64,000 nt of DNA from NCBI GenBank assembly GCA_963742035.1, contig CAVUKH010000012.1, positions 62,001-126,000 of the forward strand, in the 5' to 3' direction. This stretch comes from Bog-473 sp963742035 (lineage in GTDB: Bacteria; Actinomycetota; Acidimicrobiia; Acidimicrobiales; RAAP-2). The notes beneath the pieces are model-generated. The model had not been told where the DNA came from. It did not search any database and was given only the letters and a program-made list of their open reading frames with translations. Positions 41,489-53,155 of this stretch are shown in pieces (within the stretch, counting starts at the first letter, position 1; the number at the start of each line of letters is the position of its first letter). The translations under genes and the position numbers were made by a program.

Positions 41489-42892
41489 ATGACCGACGCC
41501 GCGGCCACCCTCTCCTCCCGGGCCACCCTGCGCCGGGCGCTGGGCCTGGGCACCGTCGTGGCGACCTCGACCGGCCTGGCCTTCGCCGCCCTGGAGTACC
41601 TGGCCGCAGCAGGGCTCGTGATCTATGTGGCAGGTGACTCCGCCTGGATCCCGATCATCGTCGCGGGAGCCCTCGCGCTCCTGGCCTACGGCTTCTTCGG
41701 CGAGCTCAACGGGATGTTCCCGACGGCGGCGGCCATCCGCCTCTACATGAAGCGGGCGATGGACGACCGCATTGCGTTGACCATCACCTTCACCTATCTG
41801 ACGACGATCGTGCTGGTCATCGCCTCCGACGCCTTCATCGTCGGCAGCGCGCTGGCGCACGCGTTCGGCGAGCCGGCGTGGGTCGCCTCCATCTGGATCG
41901 TCGGGTTGCTCGCCATTGCGGTGGTCACGAACCTGCGCGGCATCACCGTGGCGGGCCTCCTGCAGGACGTGGCGACGTCGATCGTCGTCGTCGCCACGCT
42001 GGCGATCGGCGTGCTGGCTCTGGTCCGCAGCGGCCATGGCCTGCACACGCCCCTCCAGCCGCTGCACGGGCACCACCCCGGCGACCTCCTTCAGGCGGTG
42101 GCGCTCGGTGTGTTCCTCTACAGCGCCTTCGAATGGGTCACGACGAGCGCAGAGGAGGTGCGCAAGCCCTCGTCCATCAATCGCGGCATGCTCATCGCCA
42201 TCGGCATCCTCTGCGTCGTGTGTTCGGTGGCGACGGTGGCAATGAGCCACACGCTGTCGCACCACGAGCTGACCTCGGCCTACCCGCAGCTCTACCTCGG
42301 CATCGCGGCCCTGGGTCACGCCGGGCTCTGGGTCATGGCGGCGGTGACGGCGGTCACCGCGCTCAACACCTTCAACGGCGGCTTCATCACCGCCTCACGG
42401 TTCATCTACGGCACCGCCCGCGAGGGATCCTTGCCCCGGCAGTTGGCCCTGCTCAACCGCCGAGCCGTGCCGTGGGTGCCCGTGGTCGTCCTGGGTGCAC
42501 TCTCGGCGCTGGTGGCACTCCTGGTCGCGCTCACACACGCCTGGGAGGTGCTGGTGGCGGTGGGCGCCGCCCTGGAGGGGATGATCTACGCCGTGGCGGG
42601 CTTCTGCGCCCTGCGTCTGCGCACGCGGGAGCCCGACCTGCCCCGCCCCTTCCGCGTGCGCGGGCTGGGCGTCCTCGGTCCGCTCGGCATCGCCCTGTTC
42701 GGCCTGCTGGCGGTCCTGGCCTCGGTCTCGGTGCAGGACACGTTCAATCCCGTCCCGCTCGTGATCATTCTGGTGGCCGGCGCGCTCAGCGCGTTCTACG
42801 TGCTGCGGGTGCTCCCGGGCATCACCGCGCGTGAGGCGGCGCGCCAGGCCGCCCGTCCCCGCCGCCGCCCGACCAGGGCCGGGGACACCTAG
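41489..42892 (+). CDS. APC-family amino acid/polyamine permease
   Basis: 467 residues with about 12 transmembrane helices. TGLAFAALEYLAAAGLVIYV, FGELNGMFPTAAAIRLYMKR (helix 2-3 segment), LYSAFEWVTTSAEEVRKPSS (helix 6 substrate region with the conserved EE) and NTFNGGFITASRFIYGTARE (helix 8 to loop) match APC transporters. The C-terminal tail is Arg-rich and cytosolic. In a run with a flavin amine oxidase it most likely imports an amine or amino acid. It shares the CTAG stop tetranucleotide with ddl. Confidence 0.88.
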   Translation: MTDAAATLSSRATLRRALGLGTVVATSTGLAFAALEYLAAAGLVIYVAGDSAWIPIIVAGALALLAYGFFGELNGMFPTAAAIRLYMKRAMDDRIALTITFTYLTTIVLVIASDAFIVGSALAHAFGEPAWVASIWIVGLLAIAVVTNLRGITVAGLLQDVATSIVVVATLAIGVLALVRSGHGLHTPLQPLHGHHPGDLLQAVALGVFLYSAFEWVTTSAEEVRKPSSINRGMLIAIGILCVVCSVATVAMSHTLSHHELTSAYPQLYLGIAALGHAGLWVMAAVTAVTALNTFNGGFITASRFIYGTAREGSLPRQLALLNRRAVPWVPVVVLGALSALVALLVALTHAWEVLVAVGAALEGMIYAVAGFCALRLRTREPDLPRPFRVRGLGVLGPLGIALFGLLAVLASVSVQDTFNPVPLVIILVAGALSAFYVLRVLPGITAREAARQAARPRRRPTRAGDT

Positions 42893-43962
42893 CCCACCCG
42901 GTGGGTGCGCAGCGAACCTCGCCGCACATGGCGAGCGCGCGCCAGCGTCACCAGCTCCTGCACCACCGCCTGGAAGGGAACACCCTCGGCCTCCCACAGC
43001 ATGGGGAACATGGAGATCGGCGTGAAGCCCGGCATGGTGTTCACCTCGTTGATCACGATCACGTCGTCCTCGCGCAGGAACACGTCGATACGCGCCAGTC
43101 CCTCGACGCGCAACGCGCGGTAGGCGGACTCGACCAGCTGCCGCCCACGCAGGAGCTGGTTCTCCGTCAGGTCGGTCGGCGCCACGGTCTCGGCGAGTCC
43201 CAGCACGTACTTGTCGTCGTAGTCGTAGAACTCCCGACTGGCGATGATCTCGCCGGCGCGGGTCACCCGCACGTCCTCGTTCCCCAACACAGCGAACTCG
43301 AGCTCGCGACCGGCAACGAACTCCTCGAGGATCACGTGCTCGTCGAACTCGAAGGCGGAACGCACCGCGTCGCCCAGGGCTGCCGGATCGGACGCCTTGG
43401 CGACGCCGATGGAGGAGCCGAGATTGGCGGGCTTGACGAAGATCGGAAGGCCCAACGACTCGACGGCCTCCTCCATGACATCGATCGACCACGAGGACCG
43501 GGCCACCAGCCTCCAGTCCGCCACGGGGAGCCCGTGGTCGCGCAAGACCGACTTGGCGATGCCCTTGTCCATGCAGATGGCCGAAGCCAGGACGCCGGCG
43601 CCGACGTAGGGCACGCCGATCGCCTCGAGGTGTCCCTGCAGGACGCCGTCCTCACCGAAGGGCCCGTGCAGGACTGGGAACACCACGGCGTCGGGCGACA
43701 GGCCTTCGCCGAGGTGGCCGAGTGCCAGAGCGGGACCCTGGCCCACGAGATCGTCCGGAGAGGTCAGCGCTTCCACGTCGGCCACGTCGGAGAGCACGTG
43801 ACTGGCATCCACCCACTGCTTGTCGTGGGTCAGTCCGATCACCTTCACCGTGAAGCCGGCGTGGAGCGCGGTGGCGACGATGCGACGCGCCGAGATGCAG
43901 GACACCTCGTGCTCGGCGGACGGCCCGCCGTAGACGACCGCCAGCACTCCCGGATCAGGCAT
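42889..43962 (-). CDS. ddl: D-alanine--D-alanine ligase
   Basis: 357 residues. VLAVVYGGPSAEHEVSCISA at the N-terminus, VFPVLHGPFGEDGVLQGHLE, GVPYVGAGVLASAICMDKGI, PIFVKPANLGSSIGVAKASD (ATP-grasp Lys) and ARIDVFLREDDVIVINEVNT with PGFTPISMFPMLWE cover the D-Ala binding and Mg sites. It makes the D-Ala-D-Ala dipeptide for peptidoglycan in the cytosol. REFYDYDDKYV shows the YDY-type omega loop with Tyr usual for D-Ala-D-Ala rather than D-Lac ligases, predicting vancomycin sensitivity as far as this gene goes. It is divergent from murF with 36 bp between. Confidence 0.96.
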   Translation of the reverse strand: MPDPGVLAVVYGGPSAEHEVSCISARRIVATALHAGFTVKVIGLTHDKQWVDASHVLSDVADVEALTSPDDLVGQGPALALGHLGEGLSPDAVVFPVLHGPFGEDGVLQGHLEAIGVPYVGAGVLASAICMDKGIAKSVLRDHGLPVADWRLVARSSWSIDVMEEAVESLGLPIFVKPANLGSSIGVAKASDPAALGDAVRSAFEFDEHVILEEFVAGRELEFAVLGNEDVRVTRAGEIIASREFYDYDDKYVLGLAETVAPTDLTENQLLRGRQLVESAYRALRVEGLARIDVFLREDDVIVINEVNTMPGFTPISMFPMLWEAEGVPFQAVVQELVTLARARHVRRGSLRTHRVG

Positions 43963-43998
43963 CGACCGAGGCTATACAATCGACCGCGAGCGTGATGC

Positions 43999-45315
43999 GT
44001 GCAATTCTCCATTTCTGAACTCGCGAACCGGCTGGGTGGCGAACAGGTGGGACCCGACGTCATCGTCGCGGGGGCGAGCATCGACACGAGGACGGTGCAA
44101 CCAGGAGAGCTCTACGTTCCCATCGTCGCCGAACGCGACGGGCACGAATTCATCGCTGCCGCGCTCGACCGTGGAGCCCCCGCCTATCTCACGCAGCGGG
44201 AGCCCATCGGCGGCACGGCGATCGTCGTGGCGGACACCGCCGTGGCGCTGCTGCAGCTCGGGCTGCTGGCGCGTGAGCGCATGCACGGCGGGGTGATCGG
44301 CATCACCGGCTCGGTCGGCAAGACGACGACCAAGGATCTGCTGCGCAGCTGTCTTGCATCATCGTTCCGGGTGGCCGCCAGCGAGCGGTCATTCAACAAT
44401 GAGCTCGGGCTCCCCCTGACCCTCCTGAACGCGCCAGACGATGTCGAATGGATCGCGTTGGAGATGGGCGCGCGCGGTGCGGGTCACATCAGCCGCCTGA
44501 CCGCGGTCGGCCGCCCCGATGTCGGCATCGTGACGAGCGTCGCGATGGCGCATGTCGAGTATTTCGGTGACCTCGAGGGCGTGGCCCGGGCCAAGAGCGA
44601 GCTCGTGACTGCGTTGCCTGCCTCCGGTCTCGCCGTGTTGAACTTCGACGATCCCTTCGTGGCTCGTATGGCCGCCGTCAGCCCGTGTCCGATTCTGACC
44701 TACGCGGTGGACGCCGACGCCGACGTGCGCGCGGAGCGCATCGTCCTCGACGACGACCTGCGGCCGTGGTTCCAGATGTCGACGCCGTGGGGTGCGGGGG
44801 AGGTGCGCCTCGCAGTCCATGGCATCCAACAGGTGTCGAACGCGCTGGCCGCCGCAGCCTCGGCCTTGTGGTGCGGCGTCCCCTTCGAGGGCGTCGTGGC
44901 CGCGCTTGCCACGGCCACCGGATCGCCCCTCCGCATGGAGGTGCGGCGCATCCCCCACGGCCCCACACTGGTCGTCGACTGCTACAACGCCAACCCGGCG
45001 TCGACGGAGGCAGCGCTGCGATCGATGGCTGCCCTGCCCGAGGGCCGCAAGCTGGCGGTGCTCGGACTGATGGCCGAGTTGGGATCGGAGACGGAGGCCG
45101 AACACCGTCGGGTCGCCCGGTCGGCCCAGGAACTCGGCATTGAGGTGGTCGGCTTCCAGACCGACCTCTACGGCCCCGCCCAGGTGGTGAGCGCCGAGGA
45201 CGCCGTTGCGCTCTTGCTCGACCTCGGCCCGGGTGATGCCGCCCTCGTCAAGGGAAGCAGGGTGGCGCGCCTGGAGGACGTGGTCCTGCGGTATGCAGAG
45301 GCGGTCGGTTCCTAG
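43999..45315 (+). CDS. murF: UDP-N-acetylmuramoyl-tripeptide--D-alanyl-D-alanine ligase
   Basis: 438 residues from GTG 43999. SIDTRTVQPGELYVPIVAER in the N-terminal domain, ATP-binding GVIGITGSVGKTTTKDLLRS, SFNNELGLPLTLLNAPDDVE, ALEMGARGAGHISRLTAVGR, and VVDCYNANPASTEAALRSMA in the C-terminal domain are the Mur ligase set. It joins D-Ala-D-Ala (made by Ddl) to UDP-MurNAc-tripeptide. It is divergent from ddl across a 36-bp gap, so one regulatory zone could serve both. Other mur genes are not in view. A minisatellite-like repeat follows the stop. Confidence 0.96.
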   Translation: MQFSISELANRLGGEQVGPDVIVAGASIDTRTVQPGELYVPIVAERDGHEFIAAALDRGAPAYLTQREPIGGTAIVVADTAVALLQLGLLARERMHGGVIGITGSVGKTTTKDLLRSCLASSFRVAASERSFNNELGLPLTLLNAPDDVEWIALEMGARGAGHISRLTAVGRPDVGIVTSVAMAHVEYFGDLEGVARAKSELVTALPASGLAVLNFDDPFVARMAAVSPCPILTYAVDADADVRAERIVLDDDLRPWFQMSTPWGAGEVRLAVHGIQQVSNALAAAASALWCGVPFEGVVAALATATGSPLRMEVRRIPHGPTLVVDCYNANPASTEAALRSMAALPEGRKLAVLGLMAELGSETEAEHRRVARSAQELGIEVVGFQTDLYGPAQVVSAEDAVALLLDLGPGDAALVKGSRVARLEDVVLRYAEAVGS

Positions 45316-45319
45316 CTGT

Positions 45320-45392
45320 CTCCTCGTCGCCTCGGTGTCTCCTCGTCGTCTCTCCTCGTCGCCTCGGTGTCTCCCCGTCGTCTCTCCCCGTC
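45320..45392. repeat. Tandem 32-bp repeat after murF
   Basis: Two head-to-tail 32-bp copies, 45320-45351 and 45352-45383, differ at one base; each begins CTCCTCGTCGCCTCGGTGTC. A partial third copy (CTCCCCGTC, 45384-45392) follows. It fills most of the 89-bp gap between the convergent murF and LysM-BTAD stops. Function unknown. Confidence 0.8.
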
Positions 45393-45404
45393 TGATGGTC
45401 GTCC

Positions 45405-47900
<2,496 letters not shown>

Positions 47901-47908
<8 letters not shown>

Positions 47909-48648
47909 CGGCGGGACCGATGGTGATGGTGTACGTCAGCGAGGTCGATTCCGAGGTGGGCTCGCTCACCGTGGCGAGGCAGCTGCCGCTGGCGTCCGGC
48001 AGGGACGCGGCCATGGCAGACGTCCCACCCACGCTCTGGTCTCCACTCGGGCAGCTGACCTCCATGGTGAGGTACGTGTTCCCGGACCAGACCACCGAGA
48101 CCTCCATCGCTCCCTCCCCGGTGAAGCCGTACTTGTTGGACGACTGGAGCGGAGGGTCGAGGTAACCCTGTGTCTGCGTGCGATCGGCCGGCACCGCTCC
48201 GCTCGGGACAGTGGTCGTCGTGGTCGTCGTCGCCGGCGCAATCGTGGTGGCGGTGACGCTCGGTGCAGACGTCTGCGGTGTGCTGACGGCGCCGGCGGCC
48301 CCGGCCGTTCCGGTCGTGCGGAGTGATGTGGCGACAGTGGCCAGCCCCGACGTGGTCGGTCGTCGTGGTCGTGGTCGTCGTGGTCGTCGTGGTCGTGGAG
48401 CTGCGACGGGGCGACGTCGCGTGTCCGGGGTCGCCTGGGTGGGAGAGCCGGGCCGCTGTCTGGGCCGGACCGTCTCCTCGGTGTTGTGCCGAAGGGGTGC
48501 CGCCCGCCGTCGCCACGAGCAGTGCCATCAGGCCCAACGAGACGGCGAGGATGACCCACCAGTTGGGGCGGCCGCGCACGACCCGCGAACGCAGACCTTC
48601 GCCGCCTTCGCGCCCGCCAAACACCAACACACGATGCGTGCGGGTCAC
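47901..48648 (-). pseudogene. Secreted/anchored protein with Thr-rich linker, interrupted by a frameshift
   Basis: The upstream frame (start probably GTG 48648 or 48630) encodes a basic segment, a transmembrane helix NWWVILAVSLGLMALLVATA and SPRRSS followed by 13 Thr. At about 48351-48357 one extra base moves translation out of frame. The other frame then continues logically: TTSGLATVATSLRTTGTAGA, a Thr/Ala linker and a beta-rich extracellular domain (KYGFTGEGAMEVSVVWSGNT, YLTMEVSCPSGDQSVGG) to the stop at 47901. The product would be a signal-anchored extracytoplasmic protein. The ends join the LysM gene (8-bp overlap). I do not recognise a named family. Confidence 0.65.
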
Positions 48649-48657
48649 GATTTGATA

Positions 48658-48741
48658 CGGAGCGGCGATGCGTTGCCACGGAGCGGCGATGCGTTGCACG
48701 GAGCGGCGATGCGCTGCTACGGAAGCAGGATGCGCTCGGCA
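48658..48741. repeat. Tandem 20-21-bp repeats before the Thr-linker gene
   Basis: Three close copies of CGGAGCGGCGATGCGTTGC-type units (48658-48678, 48679-48698, 48699-48719) and a degenerate fourth to 48741. They fill the space between the sigma-like gene stop and the next gene start, so they form its whole leader region. Confidence 0.8.
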
Positions 48742-48749
48742 CCGGTCGG

Positions 48750-49529
48750 TCAGGCACAAAGACGGCGCTGACCGCGGTCGCGGCGGGCATAGAGGGCGCG
48801 TCGATCGCGCCCGGTCATGGCGGCGAGCTCGGCCATCGAATAGCCCAGGACGTGGTGGGCGTAGAGCACCTGGACCTCGTCGGTCCGCATTCCCTCCTCG
48901 TGGAGATCGATGAGGATGCGCGCCAGCTCTTCGAGGTCGGTTTCGGGCGGGACCCACCGTGCCGGCGAATCGTCGAGGTCGGAGCCGAGCGGTTCCGAGC
49001 GACCGCCGAGACCCTTGGACCGAAAGAGCTGGCGCCGCAGGCGGCAGCGAATGGCGGAGAGGAGATCGAGGACCGCGTAGGGGCGATCCTGTCCCGACCA
49101 CTCCTGGAGGACGACCCAGGTCGTGGCGAGGAGTTCCCCGAAGAACTCCTCGCCGTCCTGCCAGTCCCCGCCCCGCCCCCAGCGCAGCTTCCCCGCCACG
49201 GTGATCAATCCCGGGAGCAGGGCCTGGACGAGCATCCGGCTGATGAACGGGTCGGCGCCGGCCTCGCGGAGCATGACCCGGATCAGGTGGGCCGCCTCCT
49301 CGCGCTCAACCCGGCCCGAGGCACGCCGCATGTGCTCGACGAGGTCGCAGGGGGTGGGACAAGGCGGAGGACTGTCTGCGGTCCCGAGCATCAGCCGAGA
49401 CAAGCCCGGATCGCGGCGGGCGACCACGCGGAGGGACCGGACGGCCGCAGGGGACCGGCCGAGCGACCGCCATTCGGCGGCCATCTGGTCGATGAGGGCG
49501 ACGCGCTGCTTCGAAGCGGGAATGGACAT
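48750..49529 (-). CDS. Sigma-factor-like protein with C-terminal HTH
   Basis: 259 residues from ATG 49529. The middle (RMLVQALLPGLITVAGKLRW, then EEFFGELLATTWVVLQEWSG and LLSAIRCRLRRQLFRS) resembles sigma-70 region 2-like helices. The end, VLYAHHVLGYSMAELAAMTG and RDRRALYARRDRGQRRL, is a region-4-type helix-turn-helix. Overall it resembles divergent actinobacterial sigma-like regulators, but core-binding residues cannot be confirmed by eye. It is first in a three-gene run with the Thr-linker protein and LysM-BTAD gene, which it may regulate (inference). Confidence 0.65.
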   Translation of the reverse strand: MSIPASKQRVALIDQMAAEWRSLGRSPAAVRSLRVVARRDPGLSRLMLGTADSPPPCPTPCDLVEHMRRASGRVEREEAAHLIRVMLREAGADPFISRMLVQALLPGLITVAGKLRWGRGGDWQDGEEFFGELLATTWVVLQEWSGQDRPYAVLDLLSAIRCRLRRQLFRSKGLGGRSEPLGSDLDDSPARWVPPETDLEELARILIDLHEEGMRTDEVQVLYAHHVLGYSMAELAAMTGRDRRALYARRDRGQRRLCA

Positions 49530-49638
49530 GTCAGGAGCGTCTTCGCCGGACCTCCCCCGATCCCTCCCACCGCCGAGCCCAGCAATGGAAAATGTGCCGG
49601 CTGCTGCAATGGCCCTGGTCGGCGATAGTGTGCCGCCG

Positions 49639-50034
49639 ATGGACATCGACGAGTTCTACGAAGCGGATCCCCGCCGGCGGGCCTCAGCCGAGCTCGAGCT
49701 GGGCTCCGAGTGGTTGGGGAAGGACGGCGTCCAACACGAGTTGAACTACGTGGAGGACACCGGCGAGCTCTACGTGCTCCGCGAGCCTGCCCCGCATGTC
49801 CGCGAAGACCCCTTCGGGGGGTTGCACGTCACGGACCCGCCGGGGTACGAGAACAAGATCACCGTGCACGTCATTGCCAAGATCGCCTCCGTCGAGCAGC
49901 TGCACACGATCCTCGAAGGCTGGCCTGAGGCGATGCGTGAACAGGGCAACCAGGGCACCCACTGGCTCGGGCAACGGCTGGTCGCCGCGGGCGTCGCCGT
50001 GGGACCGACGGGCGATCCCATTTCGGACAACTAG
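49639..50034 (+). CDS. Hypothetical protein (131 aa)
   Basis: From ATG 49639. Acidic and soluble: RRRASAELELGSEWLGKDGV, ELNYVEDTGELYVLREPAPH, GYENKITVHVIAKIASVEQL and HTILEGWPEAMREQGNQGTH. No known motif recognised. It is divergent from the sigma-like gene (109 bp between) and its stop shares CTAG (50031-50034) with the convergent APH-like gene. Confidence 0.65.
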   Translation: MDIDEFYEADPRRRASAELELGSEWLGKDGVQHELNYVEDTGELYVLREPAPHVREDPFGGLHVTDPPGYENKITVHVIAKIASVEQLHTILEGWPEAMREQGNQGTHWLGQRLVAAGVAVGPTGDPISDN

Positions 50035-51107
50035 GTCGGCGGCTCCAGGTCGAGCATCTTGGCCAGGAGCTGGGTGGCGATGTTGTTGGTCGCCATATCG
50101 GCGTCCCCCTCCATGTCCTCCCGGTCGAAGACGAGGTCCGAGAGCCGGTACATGACCACGGCGAAGCGGAAGCCCGAGAAGATCTCGTAGTAGAAGATGT
50201 CCCGCATGGGCCGGCCCATCATGTCGGAGTAGCGCGCAATTGTTTCCTCGTGCGTCCCGAAGCCGGCCGGACGGGGCACGCCGAGACCCTCGGAGAACTG
50301 GCGGTCGAAGTAGAGCCACCAGCCCAGGTCGAGCTCGGGTTGGGCCAGCGAGGCCATCTCCCAGTCCACGACCGCCGCGGCCTGGAAGTCCTGCCAGATG
50401 ATGTTCCCGATGCGGCTGTCACCCCAGCTGATGACCACGTCGCCGTCCTCGGCGGGTCGGTGCTCGAGGAGCCATTGCCAGGTCGACTCGATGACGGGAA
50501 CCTTCTCGCCCTTTGTGGCCCAGTCGAGGAAGTCCCGGTAGTACGAGAGCTGCTGTTCGAGTCCGGGGCGACCGCGGGCGGGGTTCCCGAGCCACTCGAG
50601 CCCCGTGGCCCGCCAATCGGTGCGGTGCACCGCGGCCAGCGCGTCGATGCCGCTCCACCACATGCGCTCCTGTTGCTCGGCTGTGGCCTCCAAGACCCAA
50701 CCCTCCATGGTGTAGGGGATGTTGTCCGAGGGGACCAGGCCCTCGACGTGATCCATGGAGAAGAAGGGCACGCCGAAGTACTGCGGATCCTCCTCGTACC
50801 ATCCGAGCCGGGGGAGGGGCACCAACGAGCCGCCGTCGGAGAGCGCGCGCATGGCCCGGTACTGCGTGGAGAACTCGGCGTCGAGGAAGAGCAGGTGCTT
50901 GGTCGGTGCCACGCGGACCACCAAGCGCTTCTCCTGGCCGCCGGCTCCACGGGTACGGCAGAGGATCGTCTCGTTGGAGAAGCCGTTGGCGCCGGGGGCC
51001 TGCACGTCGAAGACCTCGGGTGCGGAGCCGTCGGTCGCTTTGGTCGACAACCAGAGCGAGAGGATGGATGCCACCTGGTCGGGGTCACGCTGACTGATGT
51101 CGGGCAC
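50031..51107 (-). CDS. Aminoglycoside phosphotransferase (APH)-fold kinase
   Basis: 358 residues from GTG 51107. EKRLVVRVAPTKHLLFLDAE carries the ATP-anchoring Lys region. ISWGDSRIGNIIWQDFQAAA is the Brenner motif (GDxRxGN, catalytic Asp) and VVDWEMASLAQPELDLGWWL is the DFE/DWE metal motif. This is the pattern of the APH/ACAD10-like kinases annotated as phosphotransferase family proteins in actinobacteria, often linked to acyl or aldehyde metabolism rather than resistance. Substrate unknown. The aldehyde dehydrogenase lies nearby on the other strand. Confidence 0.85.
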   Translation of the reverse strand: MPDISQRDPDQVASILSLWLSTKATDGSAPEVFDVQAPGANGFSNETILCRTRGAGGQEKRLVVRVAPTKHLLFLDAEFSTQYRAMRALSDGGSLVPLPRLGWYEEDPQYFGVPFFSMDHVEGLVPSDNIPYTMEGWVLEATAEQQERMWWSGIDALAAVHRTDWRATGLEWLGNPARGRPGLEQQLSYYRDFLDWATKGEKVPVIESTWQWLLEHRPAEDGDVVISWGDSRIGNIIWQDFQAAAVVDWEMASLAQPELDLGWWLYFDRQFSEGLGVPRPAGFGTHEETIARYSDMMGRPMRDIFYYEIFSGFRFAVVMYRLSDLVFDREDMEGDADMATNNIATQLLAKMLDLEPPT

Positions 51108-51215
51108 GGAGCGGCACTCTACCGATCGCCCGGCCCTGGTGGGAGGGAGCACAGACCCTGGTGCGAGGGACCACAGGGTGGGGGAGCCCTGAGCCGGCCG
51201 GTAGCGTCGCACGGC

Positions 51216-51533
51216 GTGCTCATCGTGATCGATTTGTCCGAGGCCACCGTCTCGCTGCGCCAGCCCGACGAATTCACCCGCTTCTCCGTGGCCCTACGGG
51301 GCGAAGGCGACCTCGGCCGGGTGGTCGAGGACTCCGGTCTCGGTCGCCTCGCCGCCGACGGCGCGCACGTCGCGGTGGACCCGTTCGCCCTCCGGGCGCT
51401 GGCGGAGCCCGCGGTGGACGAGCGCTGGGAGGAGGGCTTCGCCGGCATGTGCGCGTACGCCGCCGGAAAGGGCTGGGTGGAGCCCGACGGCGGTGTCCTC
51501 GCCCACATCGAGCCGGGCTTGGAGGCAGGCTGA
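51216..51533 (+). CDS. Hypothetical protein (105 aa)
   Basis: From GTG 51216. VLIVIDLSEATVSLRQPDEF, GRLAADGAHVAVDPFALRAL and VDERWEEGFAGMCAYAAGKG. Soluble, mixed alpha/beta, no motif I recognise. It is divergent from the APH-like gene (108 bp between) and 149 bp ahead of the aldehyde dehydrogenase; that gap holds no gene. Confidence 0.6.
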   Translation: MLIVIDLSEATVSLRQPDEFTRFSVALRGEGDLGRVVEDSGLGRLAADGAHVAVDPFALRALAEPAVDERWEEGFAGMCAYAAGKGWVEPDGGVLAHIEPGLEAG

Positions 51534-51682
51534 TCCTGTCGGCTGGCGGGAGCCGGCGGCCGGCGACGGAATGTCACCCCACACGAGCCGCCGTCCCCAC
51601 GGGGCGCCGCTACCCTTGAGGTGTCGGGCGGCCTGTCCGGCGGCGGGGGCCGGACCCCGCCCGAGATCCCCGGGAGGGACGC

Positions 51683-53155
51683 ATGGCGATTCGGGACTAC
51701 GACCGCTTGTTCATCGGCGGCGATTGGGTGGCTCCGGAGGGGACCGACACCATTTCGGTGATCTCACCGTCGACCGAGGAGGTCATCGCCAGGGTTCCCG
51801 ACGGGACCGAGGGCGACATCGACAAGGCCGTGGCGGCGGCGCGGACCGCCTTCGACCACGGCCCCTGGCCGCGTATGACGCCGGCCGAGCGGGCCGAGAT
51901 CCTGTCGAAGGTGGCGGCGCAGATCATGGCCGAGATGGACGACATGGCGGCGATCATCACCCAGGAGATGGGTTCGCCGATCTCGTTCTCGGGCATGGGC
52001 CAGGTGCTGGCGCCCACCATGATCTTCAACTACTACGCCGACCTGGCCACCACGTACGGCTTCGACGAGGTGCGCGCCGGCATGCTGAACCCGCAGGTCC
52101 TCGTGACCAAGGAGCCCGTCGGCGTGGTGGGAGCCATCGCGCCGTGGAACGTGCCGCTCTTCATCGCCGCCGCCAAGTTGGCGCCGTCGCTGGCCGCCGG
52201 GTGCACCGTCGTCTACAAGCCGGCCCCCGAGACGCCGTTCGACGCGTTCCGGCTGGCCGAGATCTTCACCGAGGCAGGACTGCCCAAAGGCGTCCTCTCG
52301 GTGGTGCCGGCCGGCCGCGAGGTCAGCGAGCACCTGGTGAAGCACCCCGGGGTCGACAAGATCTCGTTCACGGGGTCCGGGGTCGGTGGAAAGCGCATCG
52401 GCGGGCTCTGCGGCGAACGGCTGAAGCGCTGCACGCTGGAGCTGGGCGGCAAGTCGGCGGCCATCATTTTGGACGACGCCGACCTGGCGACGACCATTCC
52501 CACCCTGCTGCCCAACGCCATCATGAACAACGGGCAGGCCTGCATCGCCCAGACCCGGATTCTGGCGCCGCGCGCCCGCTACGCCGAGGTGGTGGACGCG
52601 GTTGTCTCGGGCGTGTCCGCCATGAAGGTGGGCGACCCGATGGACCCGGCGACCGAGGTCGGCCCCGTGGTGGCCGAGCGGCAGCGCAGCAGGATCGAGG
52701 GGTATCTCGACAGCGGGCGCGAAGAGGGCGCCACCGTCGCACTGGGGGGCGGTCGTCCTTCGGGGTCCGACTTCGCCAAGGGCTGGTACGTGGAGCCCAC
52801 GGTCTTCTCCGACGTGGACAACAAAATGAAGATCGCCCAGGAGGAGATCTTCGGGCCGGTGCTCGTCGTCATCCCCTACGACGGTGACGACAACGCGGTG
52901 GAGATCGCCAACGACTCGAACTACGGGCTGTGCGGCTCGGTGTGGACCGGCGACAACGACCGCGGCCTGGGCGTGGCGCGGCAGGTGCGCACCGGCACCT
53001 ACATGCTGAACGCGCCGGTGCCGATCGACTTCTCCACGCCGTTCGGCGGGTACAAGGAGTCGGGCGTCGGTCGCGAGTTCGGGCCCGAGGGCCTGGAGGG
53101 CTTCTTGGAGATGAAGTCGATCGCCCTGCCGGCGGGATACACGCCGGGGGCCTAG
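51683..53155 (+). CDS. Aldehyde dehydrogenase
   Basis: 490 residues from ATG 51683 with GGGAGG upstream. PVGVVGAIAPWNVPLFIAAA, FTGSGVGGKRIGGLCGERLK (nucleotide site), LELGGKSAAIILDDADL (catalytic Glu), NNGQACIAQTRILAPRARYA (catalytic Cys) and EEIFGPVLVVIPYDGDDNAV are the NAD(P)-dependent ALDH set. Substrate undetermined; the length and sequence fit the broad betaine/aliphatic aldehyde groups. It shares the CTAG stop tetranucleotide with the CHAP gene. Confidence 0.95.
   Translation: MAIRDYDRLFIGGDWVAPEGTDTISVISPSTEEVIARVPDGTEGDIDKAVAAARTAFDHGPWPRMTPAERAEILSKVAAQIMAEMDDMAAIITQEMGSPISFSGMGQVLAPTMIFNYYADLATTYGFDEVRAGMLNPQVLVTKEPVGVVGAIAPWNVPLFIAAAKLAPSLAAGCTVVYKPAPETPFDAFRLAEIFTEAGLPKGVLSVVPAGREVSEHLVKHPGVDKISFTGSGVGGKRIGGLCGERLKRCTLELGGKSAAIILDDADLATTIPTLLPNAIMNNGQACIAQTRILAPRARYAEVVDAVVSGVSAMKVGDPMDPATEVGPVVAERQRSRIEGYLDSGREEGATVALGGGRPSGSDFAKGWYVEPTVFSDVDNKMKIAQEEIFGPVLVVIPYDGDDNAVEIANDSNYGLCGSVWTGDNDRGLGVARQVRTGTYMLNAPVPIDFSTPFGGYKESGVGREFGPEGLEGFLEMKSIALPAGYTPGA

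Noticed and set aside
45318..45393. CRISPR array
   Set aside because: Copies are directly abutting without spacers and no cas gene is present, so it is a plain tandem repeat.
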